Assembly: GCF_016808095.1 (NCBI RefSeq)
Contig: NC_068970.1
Location: forward strand, 15,358,501-15,422,500
DNA length: 64,000 bases
Direction of reading: 5' to 3'
From: Vigna angularis
Lineage: Eukaryota; Streptophyta; Magnoliopsida; Fabales; Fabaceae
Shown: positions 50,064-62,159 of the stretch, in pieces
Numbering within the stretch: position 1 is the stretch's first letter
Layout of the letters: each line of letters starts with the position of its first letter
Program-made: the position numbers and the translations under genes
Notes under the pieces: model-generated
Told to the model about the DNA's origin: nothing
The model's database searches: none
The model's input: only the letters and a program-made list of their open reading frames with translations

Positions 50064-51318
50064 GGTTTAATCATTCAGGAGGTCCCTATTTTTCCAGGAG
50101 AATCTCAATTTCGTCCTGTTCTTTTTCGGTTTCTCAATTGGGTCCTAATTTTGTGAAAATTGCAACAATTGGGTCCCTACCGTTAAATTGGACCCAACGG
50201 CGTTAGTGTGTGATTGACGTGGCACGCTGGAGTCCCTTTCTTAATTGACGTGGCACGCTGGAGTGAGTGTTTTTAATTGACGTGGATTAATGATGTGCAT
50301 TTGAGTAGATTCCAGAACTAGTAGAAGGTTATTTAGAGGAATTTAAGATTTTGGAAGTTTTCCCCGTACGAATACACAAAACGGTGTGTTGTCCGAGATT
50401 AAGGAATATCAAAAATCAAAATAATGAAGAATCAAGGTTGAAGTCACTGATGTAGTTGGAGGAGAGACTACACCTTCGACGTTGTCGCCGAATTCAACGC
50501 CTCCCCCAACGTCTTCTTCCCATCCATTGCATTTTTCCACCTCCTATTTCACAAGGGGGCATTTTTTTAGTCTGACGAACCCTTATCAGAAATTCTCCCA
50601 ATTCTTGTTTTTTACTCCTCGTACAAACCCTAGCATTAGAGGATTTTCTCTCCTTTCCTGTTTTATAAAGAGGCTTGACAAAATAGGGAGGCACCATTCT
50701 CCTTCCTCTTTTGGTTCTGGTTAAGGTCTGTAGAGAACCGATTTCTTCTCCCCTCTTTCAGGTTTTGTTTCGCATCAGGAGGACGTCAATCTCCTCTTCT
50801 TTTTTTGGTTCTGACGCGGTCTTTGCAAGGAAGGAGATGATGGGTCAGATAGGCGCGGTGTTTCTGCGACATCTGGGTTCGCTTTCTGGCAGTGAAAGTC
50901 TCTGTTAGTTGGCATTCTCGTGGCCGCACATGGCACTGCATTAGGGTTTCGTTTTAGGGATTTTGGGGTTCCTGATTTTGGGTTGAGTCTGAAGAAGAAG
51001 ACCTGTGTTTTGTTCTTGTTTTCTGTGTTTTCTTTTGATTGAATTGAAAAATAAATAAAAGGAAAGAAATATAACGTAGATAAACTTTTAAAATGAAAAA
51101 TAATCAAAAGGAAATAAAAATGTAAGGCAACTTTTAAAATGAAAAGTAATAAAAAAGTCCACTTTCTTCTGTAATGTGTCCCGTTGAGTCCAATTTAACG
51201 GTAGGGACCCAATTGTTGCAATTTTCACAAAATTAGGACCCAATTGAAAAACCGAAAAAAAAAATTAGATAAAATTGAGATTCTCCTCAAAAATAAGGAC
51301 CTCCTGAATGATTAAACC
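50064..51318. mobile_element. Mutator-like element (MULE), 1255 bp, long inverted repeats
   Basis: Perfect 9-bp target duplication TAATTTTTT at 50055-50063 and 51319-51327. Terminal inverted repeats of about 137 bp (50064-50200 and 51181-51318) start GGTTTAATCATTCAGGAGGT and are about 90% identical by eye; their inner ends (AATTGGGTCCTAATTTTGTG, CCCTACCGTTAAATTGGA) are almost unchanged. No transposase. The interior opens with a twice-repeated ATTGACGTGGCACGCTGGAG and then has GC-richer, gene-like sequence (about 50450-50960), so it may also be a Pack-MULE. No donor is recognised. Confidence 0.93.
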
Positions 51319-53802
51319 TAATTTTTTATATATTATAAAGGGTGAAAGAAAAAAAAAACTATTAAGTCTCGTATAACACGTAATGTGTAGGAGTTGATAT
51401 AAGACAATATACAAAAGAATCTTAAATTAATAAATTTAATACAGAGTATAGTTAGTGTAGCAAATTTTACATAAATAAAAAACACTCACTTTATGCGACT
51501 AGTTAATTAATAACACAAAATTTTGAAATAGATGTTGTTATTTTTGTGTTCTATTTATTAAGTTTGTGTTTGTCAAATATTTATGAGAGTTTTAAATGGT
51601 CTACCAAAAATGAGATGTGGTAAGCTAACATCTTATAAGGGAGTGGGCTAAAAATCCTAATTTACCCTGCCGAGAGATAACCTCATGGACTCGTGTGTGA
51701 ATTATTCCATCATAACTACTAATTAGAACTTTATGTTAGTATTAATTATTTAAGTTAAAACATTATTAAATATTTGCATCATTCAAGTAATATAATTACA
51801 AAAGTTATTTTCTTAAATTATTATTTTTATTTTGAAAAAGTAGATTGACAATTTAGTCTGTCATGCCTCATTTTTAGTCTATCAATTTGGTGGTGAGGTA
51901 GGGTAAGCCAAAGCAGATTAATAATAGGTTGAAAACTTCAACTTGATTAACCAAATTTTAGCAAATTGACAACTAGCATGCAAGTCCAAACCTGTTTTGC
52001 CACTCTTACCATAAAAGATATGAGAATTATTAAAAATGATAAAAAAATTAAACTTTGTGATATTACATTAAACTTAACTACAAATTTAAGTTTTTTCATT
52101 TCTCATGAAATATTTTTTAAGATTTTTTTCAATCATTTAACTTTATTTCCATCTATGTTAAGAATAATAAATTTTGATTTCATTGTTAATTTTATTATAA
52201 TTTTTTGTTCAACTTTTCTTCGTGTAATTGTATCACCTCCATTATGAATACATAATAATTGGTGAATTTTGTTTCATTTAAATAAATTATTTATAATATA
52301 ACAAGAAACTCATTTTATTGAATGACATAATAATACCATTTATATATTTCATAAACATCACCAAGGGTTTTTACTTACTTAAAGTCATAATAAACACATT
52401 TTTTAGGAAGTTTTTTAATATATTATTCTTTGGATAAAATATAATATGTTCATTTCTTATAATTCTAACTCTCAAAATTATACTGGTTTCACTCATGTCA
52501 TTCAATTTCTACCTGCAAACCCCTTGGAATATGAGTGAACTAAACAATATAGGACTTTTGTCTTTTAGAATATAACACAAAAATTACAACACCTAACACC
52601 ATGGTCACCAGTCCCTCTACCTCTTGTGGAATTCCTTTTCTCAAAACTTGGCTTCCTGAACAATATAAATTCATGTGTCACCAATGACTTAGAAAACACT
52701 AGAAAGTTTCATTTGTCTAACCATGCTCCTTTGGATGCCATCTTTTGTTTCTTGAAACAACCAAACTTGGTCATGCATGTATGCTTCACAAACATTTATC
52801 ATTTCTTAGATAAATAATGTTAAGAGATTATGCGAAAGTTATAACAAATGATATATGTTTTTCCGTAGTAATTTCAAAAAAGAAAGAAAATGAAAATGAG
52901 TAAAGCAAATATAATAAATTAATGTAAAAATTAACTTCTAATATTTATATTTTTAATTTAAAAATATAATAAAATTACAGAAAATAAAAAATACAATATT
53001 AACGTAAATGTAGTTAATATGTCTTATAATAATTACAGTCTTTTTGGGATAGAGTGACAAAATATATAATGTAAATACACACGAAAGGAATTGTACAAGA
53101 AGAGTTATACCATCTCTTTCCTTGTTTTCATTTTTTTTATTTTACTTACTTTACCCAGAACTAGGAATTTGACCAATCAAGAATAGTGCATCAATGGTCT
53201 ATTGAAACAACATTGGAAATCAAGAAATATGAAATCACAAAATAGATTAGAACACACCATGCACGATTCATTCTGCTAAAACCTATCAAAGGAGTAGTTG
53301 ACGTTGCAGCTACCACAGAAAATAAATAAATAAATAAGAGAAACTGTTTTATAACTTTTATGTCTTTGGCAACTGTGTGATGTGAACTAGCCTATCAGCC
53401 AAAGGACATTCCATATGATACTACTTTAGCTTTCTGTAAACATTATGAAAACGACTATTTTAACATTATATAATGTAACAGGCTCAACTCTATCTCCAAA
53501 CACATCAATCATGGTCTCTTTGTATCAAAACCACTTTTTCTTTCCTCTTTAACATCATATTGCTCATCATGCGCCACAAAAACTACATTCTTTTTCCTTT
53601 TTCCTAAGTCCATATAATCAACCTTGTCTTACATCAAGAATTTTTTCTTCCGATAAATTTGTATTTATTATTATTTCTGAATAACCACCATGATAGAATA
53701 TTGACTTGTAGCATGGTCTACGGAAGTTTCATGGAGATGAAAAGAATAATTTATTCATTGCAAATATGTTAAACTTGTCACTTTCACATTTGTGTCTACT
53801 CT
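51319..53802. other. AT-rich intergenic DNA
   Basis: No supportable gene. The frames at 51966-52247 and 52626-52817 have A/T-driven composition and no recognised family. Confidence 0.5.
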
Positions 53803-53983
53803 TTTCGTGGTTATAGTTGACAACTTGACATTATCATTTAGTCACTATAGATGAACCACGAAAGGTAAGTTACAAAAAGAATGCATGTTACCGAAAGTAT
53901 GAGTCAGTTCACAATCAGACTAATCACAGACCCACAACTTCCCTAATGTTTTCTACTCCAAAAATGTTATCCCCCCCCTCGCG

Positions 53984-54026
<43 letters not shown>

Positions 54027-54028
54027 AA
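53984..54028. repeat. C33 homopolymer followed by A12
   Basis: Thirty-three consecutive C bases then twelve A bases. Preceded by CCCCCCCCTCGCG. Such a long C run is rare in plant DNA and could be partly an assembly artefact. Confidence 0.9.
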
Positions 54029-54153
54029 GAGAAGAAACAGGAAAAAGAAAAAGAAAAATCAACATCTGCAGAATTACTCTATTTTCACTTTTCTCATAAT
54101 TGCTTGAAAGTCAGGAACAAAGAAACTACGATCAAATTGAAGCACAGAACTGC

Positions 54154-56076
54154 TTAGGTCTTCTTCAAGAGGTACCCCATTATTATGCCAAGGAAGCCAA
54201 TTAATAAGCCAATAATGACATATGATACCTCCACGACTTTTGTTGCCTTCCCGCTTCAGTAGCTCCTACAAGCAGTAAAATCATGGCATTAAGTCTTTCC
54301 TTACTTCCAAAGCTAACAGTAATATATAAAGAGGATCAAATACAACAGTGACGGCACATAAAAAGGTACTTGCTTTAATTCTAATGAAATCATACTCAGC
54401 TATCCACAACAGAAACACACGGTCACAATTCTGGCAAAAATCCGGGAAGACTGTGGTTCCAACATAAATTTTAGGAAAGTAATTGATAGGAAGGGTTGCA
54501 TTCTTAGCAGATCATTACAGAGGAGAGAGAAAACAGCTTTTTGAAACATCCTAAGTTGAAGTATCTTATACATGGAATTAACGGGTTAAATTATGAAACA
54601 CAAACATGAATCATATCCATCACAAATGTTCAAAAAACTAAACTCAATAGCTGATGCAGAAAATCTGCGTTTATCATTTTTCCTTACACCAAAAATCAAA
54701 GAAGTGTTTGAATACAATGGATTCACCCTGTAATGGATTCAAAATGCATATATATAATAGAAAAAATTGACTGAATAAAACATCGCACATACATCACTTG
54801 AAGAAAGATTTGTTTCTCAAAACCATCTTTAAACGAGTAATCGGCATCAACATGAGTAATGTATTTCTATGTTTTTCCATATCATATGGTTTGATTGGAA
54901 GTCTAATATCAATAAAAATTGTGAATAGAGTTGAGCAAGAAAAGAAGGCTTTCCAAGTAATGAGTTTGTGAAAGAGCAAGAAATCTCTGAAAGCCTTTGT
55001 TTACTTATTGTTATTGTTAAAACCTCCAAATGAAAAATCAGACATTGAAGACAACTCTTGGCGAAATTAATATCCAATTGATATTCTCCAAGTGAAATCA
55101 TAAGGTTGTTCCTTAATAACTCAATTGCATATATTTACAAAAAAAGGAAAGGCCTTTCTGATTTACCTCTGCCAATTTGTCTTGAGGAGGAGAAACATAC
55201 ACCACTCTCAATTTTCTCTCCTCGACCACATGCCCCGACTCCTTGTTGAACTAGCCAATCCCAACAGCACAATAAATCTTGTAATTCCAGATAACAAAAA
55301 ATGTCAAATGAAATGCAAAAACAACTAGCACAACACATACCATTTCCGGAGTGATGTCCTTCGTACTAGCACCATCAACAGTTTTTACGATCTGAAGAAG
55401 AAACTTATCCTTGCATTGCATATCAGGCGGAGCCTCTTTTTGTGCTTGCATGGTAACTTCCATTTATACAAAAAAAAAAAATCCCAATTCATTACTCAGC
55501 CATAGAACACAACTAAACAAAAAGTAGCAATTCGCATTCAAAGTAATCATATCAGTACCGATAACATCACAAGTAGATCGCGGCATGACAATTCCAGTGT
55601 TCGGACGAACCCAATACTTCTTCGGATTGGTTGTTTTCACCTGAAAATCGAAACCAAAATCCAAACATAAACACGCAAATTTCACGCAGTCATCAAAGGA
55701 ACACTGCAAAAACGTGCGGCTTAAATCCTACATTACGTAAAACCACGTTAATTTCACCGGCCGCGATCAAAACCGCCAGATCTCACAACAGAAGCAAAAA
55801 CAAAACTCAAGATCGAACAACTGTCCAAACTAATTAGGAAAACGAAAGCAAAATTGAGCGCTACCTTGAAGGCGACATAAGCATCGGTCTTATTAGACAA
55901 TTGAAGAGAACATGAGATCTGCTTCTTCAGTTCAACTAAAACAAGAAGAAGAAAAAAGAAATGAGAGAAGTGTGAGGAAAACCCTAGGAGAAAAAAAGAG
56001 AGAAGGAGTCGAAGGGAAACTGACAGGGGAACTTGAGTTTGAGAGGTTCGATGTTGAGGAGCTCCCCACTGCTCAT
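54154..56076 (-). pseudogene. VAP27 pseudogene (duplicated copy)
   Basis: Matches the intact gene: exon 1 (56025-56076), 2 (55865-55935), 3 (55559-55640) and 4 (55341-55456) all keep frame and splice sites, with substitutions such as E to K in exon 1 and C to W in KKYWVRPN. Then a deletion equivalent to 217 bp of the source (44227-44443) joins exon 5 to exon 6. The fused exon (55167-55250) stays in frame, reading VVYVSPPQ then DKLAE, but loses 44 residues of the linker. Exon 7 (coiled coil) is missing through a second deletion (junction near 54700). In the last exon an extra base near 54228 shifts the frame after NKSRG, abolishing the membrane anchor. It may be transcribed, but any product would be an unanchored MSP domain. 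Confidence 0.9.
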
Positions 56077-56140
56077 GTTGGAGACGGATCGACGGAGTCC
56101 GGACGCAGAGAAATTCGAATTCCGATCACACACACAGGGA

Positions 56141-58570
56141 TGTCAGTCTTGACTCAATCCTTTTAGTTATTTGTTAATAAATATTATCCCGTAAAAATAG
56201 ATGTTGTATTTCATAAAATTAGTTACTTTCAGTTATGCATACATTTAAGAAACTGGAGAAGACGTGTCATGTTATCAACTATGCCATGTTACAGAGAAAA
56301 ATAAAAATAAAAACCAAAGGAAGGAACTGCACAAGGTATTACTAAAATTACGTCGATTACTATCACATGACCAAATGCAATAACAGATCTATCAATTGTG
56401 TTCGTTCGATGTATTAAAAGGATATTGAATTCGATAATCAAACTAAAACAATTTGAGTGCAAAGCTTTCTATAATATGATCAAAATCAATTCAAAAGCAG
56501 TGAGTGACATTCTGAAGTTCCAATTCTTTGGAACTTCCTCAACCTTTTTAGTAAGACATGCTTGCTTCTAACAAAAAAAAATGGCTTCTGGAATGAAGAG
56601 AAGAAGTTAAGGGTAAAAGTGTCTTATCATTTAGCAATATTGGGGTGCAAAAAGAACCGGCCTCAAATTTGCTTTTCACACAACAATAATGTGGGTGTTG
56701 CTTCCTACACCTCACTTATAAAATATTGAATTCGTCATAAAATATGGAATTCCCGGATTTGAAAATACATTCTAAAATACTTATTCCAGAAGGTATAAAA
56801 TAATATATTTCGAAATGAATATTTTAAAAAGTATTTTTGGATCTGAAAATGTTTTTTGAAACATTTGTTCTTGAATTTTTTTTACATTTTTTTATATATA
56901 TAACCAAAACATTTTTTTGTCCATGATTATGTTTCTCTAAATTTTCTTCTCTTTCAATTCTTCTCCAAAAAAAGTACCCTTATCAGAATGAAAAGTAGTT
57001 TAGATATTAAGAAAAAGTTTGGAGGTAAAAAGAAAAATTGGAAGTGCAAGAAAAAATTCTAACACTAATATACCATAGACACAAATATAAACCCAAAATC
57101 TTAAACTGTTTGAACCGAATACAAAGCCCTTTATACTACTATTTACAAATGTTTACACATTAACAAAGAATTTCCATCAAACTAATATATCAATCTAGAA
57201 ATATTTTAAATCATACTTAGATTAATAAGAAATATTTTGCCACTACCCAAAAGTGAACTCAATGTAATGAAATTCCTATCATAATCACAAATTGTAAAAG
57301 AGGAAAGAGGCGTAGTGAGCACGGAAACAGCTTTTGACACAAACAAAAGTCACACACAAGGTTGAAAATCTTACCTAAACTGTGAATAGGTATGATGATG
57401 AACTTGAAATTTATTACCCAAATATTAAAAAACAAAAAGATATATCCATAACGGATGATATTGTTATTGTTACAATATTAATATTAATAATAAACTAATA
57501 CCAACATGAAAAAGAAAAGGCGTATCTAATTTTTTTTTCTTTTCAAAAACATGGGTAGTATTAGAAGATATGGATAAAGATTGCATATTCATTCTGTGCA
57601 TGGAATATATTATGCAATATTAATTAGCTGCGGAAGATGGATGATAATTTGGTATTATCCATCTAAACCGATATTAATGATTAAGATGGTAGGGATGCAT
57701 TGCTACCAACTTTATACTAAGCATACCATAACAGCCTGGAATTTGGCATCATGGGGCAAGTCCAAAATCACCTTTCGGTGGGACTAAGCGACATCAATAA
57801 AGCACCAGGAGGTTGCGTACCTGTGTATTAAATTTGTATAATTTTATACTAACTATTTCTAAAATCATATTAAAAATTAGTCATAATATGCCAAATTTAC
57901 AGTAGATAATTATTTGAAGAAAACTTAGTGATAGAGAGGGGAAAAAAATCTAAATTGGATTGTGTAATTTGCTTGAGTTATGATTTGATTCTCATTATTA
58001 TAACTATTGAAAATATACATTATGTGTTCAGATTTTTTAATGGTAATAAAATTATTAATATTATCAATTTTATTATTATATTATAAATTAATTTCTTTTT
58101 GTAATTTTATAGTAAAATAGTTTTTATTTATTTTGTAGGTAATTTTATAATAAAATAATAATAAAATTAAAAAAGGTTTAAATTTAAAGAAATAATTACT
58201 TAAAAAGTAAAATTGTTAAAATAATTAATTTAATAAAAAGAATATTTAAAAGATAAAATTAGAAAATAAATATGAAAGAATCTCGAATATTGTATTTTTT
58301 TTCTTCCGTGAATATTTAAGTTTGAAAATCTATGTGCCCTCTTAAATAAGTTATTAAGCTACTGAACCTAATACATACTCATGTGTCAACATATTCTATA
58401 ATTAAGAATGATAATTAAGAAATCTGAATTATTATTTGGAATTGCATTTCCGCAATGGAACCTAATAGAAGTCTGATCTGTGGATGGGTGTTGTGGGGCG
58501 GTGAGCATTTTGATTACGATAGGAAGACATTAGCAGAGAGAGCAGAAAAGGCTCTGAATTTGAAGACGCA
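56141..58570. other. AT-rich intergenic DNA
   Basis: No gene supported. The stretch around 56690-56880 resembles the 37380-37600 stretch in phrases such as CTTCCTACACC and may share a dispersed repeat. Confidence 0.35.
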
Positions 58571-60622
58571 AAGTTGAAGAGAAGTGTTGTGAAATTCAGA
58601 ATAGGCTATGATAGGTTTTCAGAGTGGTCCCTCTTTTATTTGTTGCTGCTAATGCGACAACAAAGTGCTTCTTCTCAGGACTACCACCATATCTCAAGTT
58701 GGTGTCCATGCACCTCTCACCACAAACACACAACCCAAAGTCCGGCCCTTAGGCCCATACGATCCTCCTCCCTGGGTATTAGGCCCATCTCGTAACCCCG
58801 TTTCTTCAACGATTCAAAGCGTGTATCCCACAGTTTCTCTGCGGAGGTGATTGGCGAAGTGTCTAGAAAGAAGCACACGTGTGGGGCAATGGGGACAACA
58901 GAGCTAGCTGTATCCAGACTTCAAACACCACGAGTCAGCGCCTCGTCACCTTATCGGAACTTCAACTTTTTAACCCTCTTTCACGCAATCACTGCTACGT
59001 CAAAATACTTCACCACTGTACCTTTATTAAATTTTTAAAACAACGTTATCGATTCTGGATATTATTAACACTTTTAATGGTTTATTTTTATTATATTTAT
59101 ATATTACGTCACCAAATATGTATTTTACTATTATGTCTCGTTCTGTTGCGTAATAATTTTTTTATGTGCACGTGATCCACATTTGTCAAGGACTTCCCCT
59201 GACGTAGATTCGAAGATGAGGAAAAGACCTGAAGTTCAGTTCATAATAAATAGTGTTCCAAATTATGGACATGGAAGTGGAAAGTGTCGTCATTCTAAAA
59301 AAGCTCACTCAACCTCTTTTTTCCCATTGCTTCATAATCATTAATACATTGCCAATGCAACACGATTCGTCTGGTTAATTACTGTGTTACCAATCACCTC
59401 TCGCAATTTTCCTGCTTCTAGTCAATTTCTCGACCAAATAAATTCTATTTTTTTCTATGCCATGAAGAACTAAACATATCAAATTTCCTTTACTACATAC
59501 ATCTTCCTATCATATTGACTCCTTCGTTTATAACTGGTTTCTTTGTCCCCTTAGGATTGTATTCATGAGTTCATGTTTGATTGTTTAACGTTGTTGTATG
59601 CATCATCAATGTAGTCAGCATCAAGTTCGTGAAGAAGTTTGATGGCACGTTAGACAACATCAAGTCCGTGACAATGGTTCTTCTTTGACGAGAAAGTCAG
59701 CCACACCTTTGGGGCAGGCTACCCGCATGGAGTGATTCGTCGTCGTTAGTTTCACATTTCCTCGTCGAAAATCGAACTTATAATAAAAATTATTGTGAAT
59801 GACAATTCGAAGGAAGAGAACCTAGTTATGGTAAGAATAAATCAAAGCCATGCAGCACAATTTCATGATGATTCCAAGATACACCTATTCAACTTTCGTG
59901 TTACCTCCTCCATTAATTTATCCACATACACAACAATTTATTTTTTACTTATTTCTTTTTCCATATCATACATATACATTATTTAAAGATTAAAAACACA
60001 ATAAAATATAATACTTTACCAATGATAAATATAAATAAAAAAACTTAAGAGGAGTTAATTTAACGTAAGTTGTTTGCAGCTCCAAACTCCATAATCTACA
60101 TGTGGAACATCATATATCACACATTAATTAGATTAATGAAATGGAAAAAAATCCGTGATGGACAAGAATCTTTTGTATTGGCGTGTCGAGACTCAAAGCA
60201 GCAATGGTCCCAACTTCAAAGGGATGGCCAAAACTGAATTGAAATAAATTTACGAAACAATAATTCCTTGGATCATCTATTTGCCTCTTTTCTCACAGCT
60301 GGAATTTTGGACAGCTTCCTCCATCCCATGACATCACTGTTCATCAGCAACTCCAATACATATTACCATTCTAATAATTAAACAAGTACATAAATTCCAG
60401 GCCTCAATAAATAAATATTATTCTAAATCATTTACGTTACTTACAATTTTTACAATACCATTCCACAACTATCCAGAGTTTTGAAAGAAACAGTGTATAG
60501 CTTTCCTATTAAGTAGACACACAGCGCATGACCCAAAAGCCCGCCCTATTTCAATTTACAGAAAGGCCCGACCCGTGGCAGGAACAGGGAGGGAATCCAG
60601 TGTGTGTGGAGTGCAGCATGCG
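58571..60622. other. Intergenic region, more balanced composition in its first 500 bases
   Basis: 58571-59030 is GC-richer (AAGTCCGGCCCTTAGGCCCA, GGGTATTAGGCCCAT) and contains several GGCCCA motifs typical of plant promoters and TCP-binding sites, but I could not build a gene on either strand. After 59040 the DNA is AT-rich. The last ~150 bases are probably the 3' UTR of the aspartyl protease gene. Confidence 0.35.
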
Positions 60623-62059
60623 CTAGTTCTTGTCCCGATTCAGTCTATCCCAGAGCGACGCGCAATGCCTCTTGGCGAATCCCACGCGCTTCTCTACCAG
60701 GTCATACACAACCTCAAATCCTTGCTGCTGGTAATTCCCGAGTGTGGCCCCCGGCCCACCGCTCAGCTCACGCTCATCTCCACCGTTCATCAACATCAAA
60801 CACCCCACCCTCTTCTTCCCCTTTGTCTCATCGCTGCCGTCCAAAAACTCGTAAAAATAATTCTTCCTAGGCAGCACCACACTGGAATTCCCTCCAGCAA
60901 AACGCAACGTCATAACAGGAACTTCCGCCACCGCGTTCAAATAATAGCACGGCGCAAGTCCAGTTTTTTCCTCAATCTGATGCGCGCGCTGGTTGACTCG
61001 CACGACTCGGCGGTCAAACTCGTCAACAATCGAGTTGTAAAACGTCTCCGGCAACATCGTGAACGTTGTGCCGGAATCCACAACAACTCCACCGTCTCCT
61101 CGATGGTTCACCCGCCGCAGCATCTCCGGCGCGGGAATATTCTTTTTCCCTACAGACATTCCGATTAAGCTAACGATATAAAAATAAGGATGCTTAGGGT
61201 TTTCAAGCATAGGCGTGTACACAAACTCAACCATTTCACCGCCATTGATCTTCTCCTTTTCCTTCTCCTCGTAACGACCGAGAATGAGCGGACTCGATTT
61301 TCGAACTCGCTCAGAGTCAAACGAGTGAGAAACAAGGCAGTACGAAAAGCGGTTTCCGAGTTGAGGAGACAGAGTGGCTAGCTGCGCCGGGAGAGAGAGC
61401 AAACCGCGGCCGAATCCGGCGACTCCGGTAGGTTCAGCGAGAGCTGTATGTGCGCAACCGAAGGTGAAGTTTCTAAGAGACAGAGAAGAGAGAGAGAGGG
61501 AGTCACGATACAGACGCGCGACTAAGCTTCCGTCGCCATAAGCGTAGTAAAACGGGGGACACTTGAAACTGGCACAGTCGGAGGTTTCAATCGATTCCAG
61601 AGGGCAACGAGCCATTGCGCAGAGATCGGAAGAGGGGGCTAAGTTGTGCGCTGCGGAACATGCGAGAGACTTGCACGAAACGGCGACGCTTCGAGTGATG
61701 TTGGCTGGCGGAGAGGCGTTGGGTTCGTTGGGCTTTCCCTCGCAGAGAATGCATTCGAAAGGGGCGCAGGGGAACCATACTAAGTCACTGCCTGTGTCCA
61801 TGTAGAGGGTTATGGGCTGGGCCTGGCGGCCCAGGTTGAAGGAGAGGGTGTAGTCACTGCCAGGTGAGAGGGGGAGGGAGAGTTGGCGGCGGAAGCGGGC
61901 GGTGGAACGGGCGGAGGTGGATTTCAAGAGGTGGTGAGTGTTGTTGAATTGAGCATGGGAAAGAGTGTGTGTAAGTGGCAAGAGTAGCATTTGGAAGGAG
62001 GGATGTGAAAGACATAGTACGATGAACAAAACCAAGAACAACAACATAGTGGAAGTCAT
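60623..62059 (-). CDS. Pepsin-like aspartyl protease (At4g16563-like), single exon, 478 aa
   Basis: One intact frame from ATG at 62059. Residues 1-20 form a hydrophobic signal peptide (MLLFLVLFIVLCLSHP), followed by a short propeptide and the two-lobed A1 family fold. First catalytic Asp at 88 in YMDTGSDLVWFPC; flap Tyr at about 174 in YYAYGDGSL; second catalytic Asp at 328 in VVVDSGTTFTMLP. Many cysteines in the N-terminal lobe (positions 98-167) match the disulphide-rich insert of plant nepenthesin-like proteases. The C-terminus GATLGNYQQQGFEVVYDL is the usual family ending. Expected to be secreted or apoplastic; substrate unknown. The gene lacks introns, as do many members of this clade. 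A TATAAA lies about 95 bases upstream of the ATG. Confidence 0.96.
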   Translation of the reverse strand: MTSTMLLFLVLFIVLCLSHPSFQMLLLPLTHTLSHAQFNNTHHLLKSTSARSTARFRRQLSLPLSPGSDYTLSFNLGRQAQPITLYMDTGSDLVWFPCAPFECILCEGKPNEPNASPPANITRSVAVSCKSLACSAAHNLAPSSDLCAMARCPLESIETSDCASFKCPPFYYAYGDGSLVARLYRDSLSLSSLSLRNFTFGCAHTALAEPTGVAGFGRGLLSLPAQLATLSPQLGNRFSYCLVSHSFDSERVRKSSPLILGRYEEKEKEKINGGEMVEFVYTPMLENPKHPYFYIVSLIGMSVGKKNIPAPEMLRRVNHRGDGGVVVDSGTTFTMLPETFYNSIVDEFDRRVVRVNQRAHQIEEKTGLAPCYYLNAVAEVPVMTLRFAGGNSSVVLPRKNYFYEFLDGSDETKGKKRVGCLMLMNGGDERELSGGPGATLGNYQQQGFEVVYDLVEKRVGFAKRHCASLWDRLNRDKN

Positions 62060-62149
62060 CTGTTAATGTGCATGAACGAAAACAGAGTAATGAGTTGTTT
62101 TTGAATTTGTTGTGTCAGTAGGAAGAGTGAAGTTTTAAGAGAGGAAGGG

Positions 62150-62155
62150 TTTATA
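62150..62155 (-). promoter_or_regulatory. TATA box of the aspartyl protease gene
   Basis: CCTTTATAAACCC on the minus strand, about 95 bases upstream of the start codon, in a GC-richer neighbourhood. Confidence 0.65.
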
Positions 62156-62159
62156 AAGG

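Larger units (their letters stand above)
53803..56140. repeat. Derived copy of the VAP27 segmental duplication
   Basis: Direct repeat of 42460-45405, with the same gene order and orientation. Differences include two large deletions, numerous point changes and a poly-C/poly-A expansion at 53984-54028, where the source copy has a short ATCCACCCCAAAAAAAAG. After 56140 the two loci diverge at a CA repeat. Confidence 0.95.

Noticed and set aside
53803..56140. A second functional VAP27 gene
   Set aside because: Exon 7 is absent and the anchor exon is frameshifted, so a normal protein cannot be made.
61190..61805. Plus-strand frames inside the aspartyl protease gene
   Set aside because: Antisense shadows of a GC-richer coding region.
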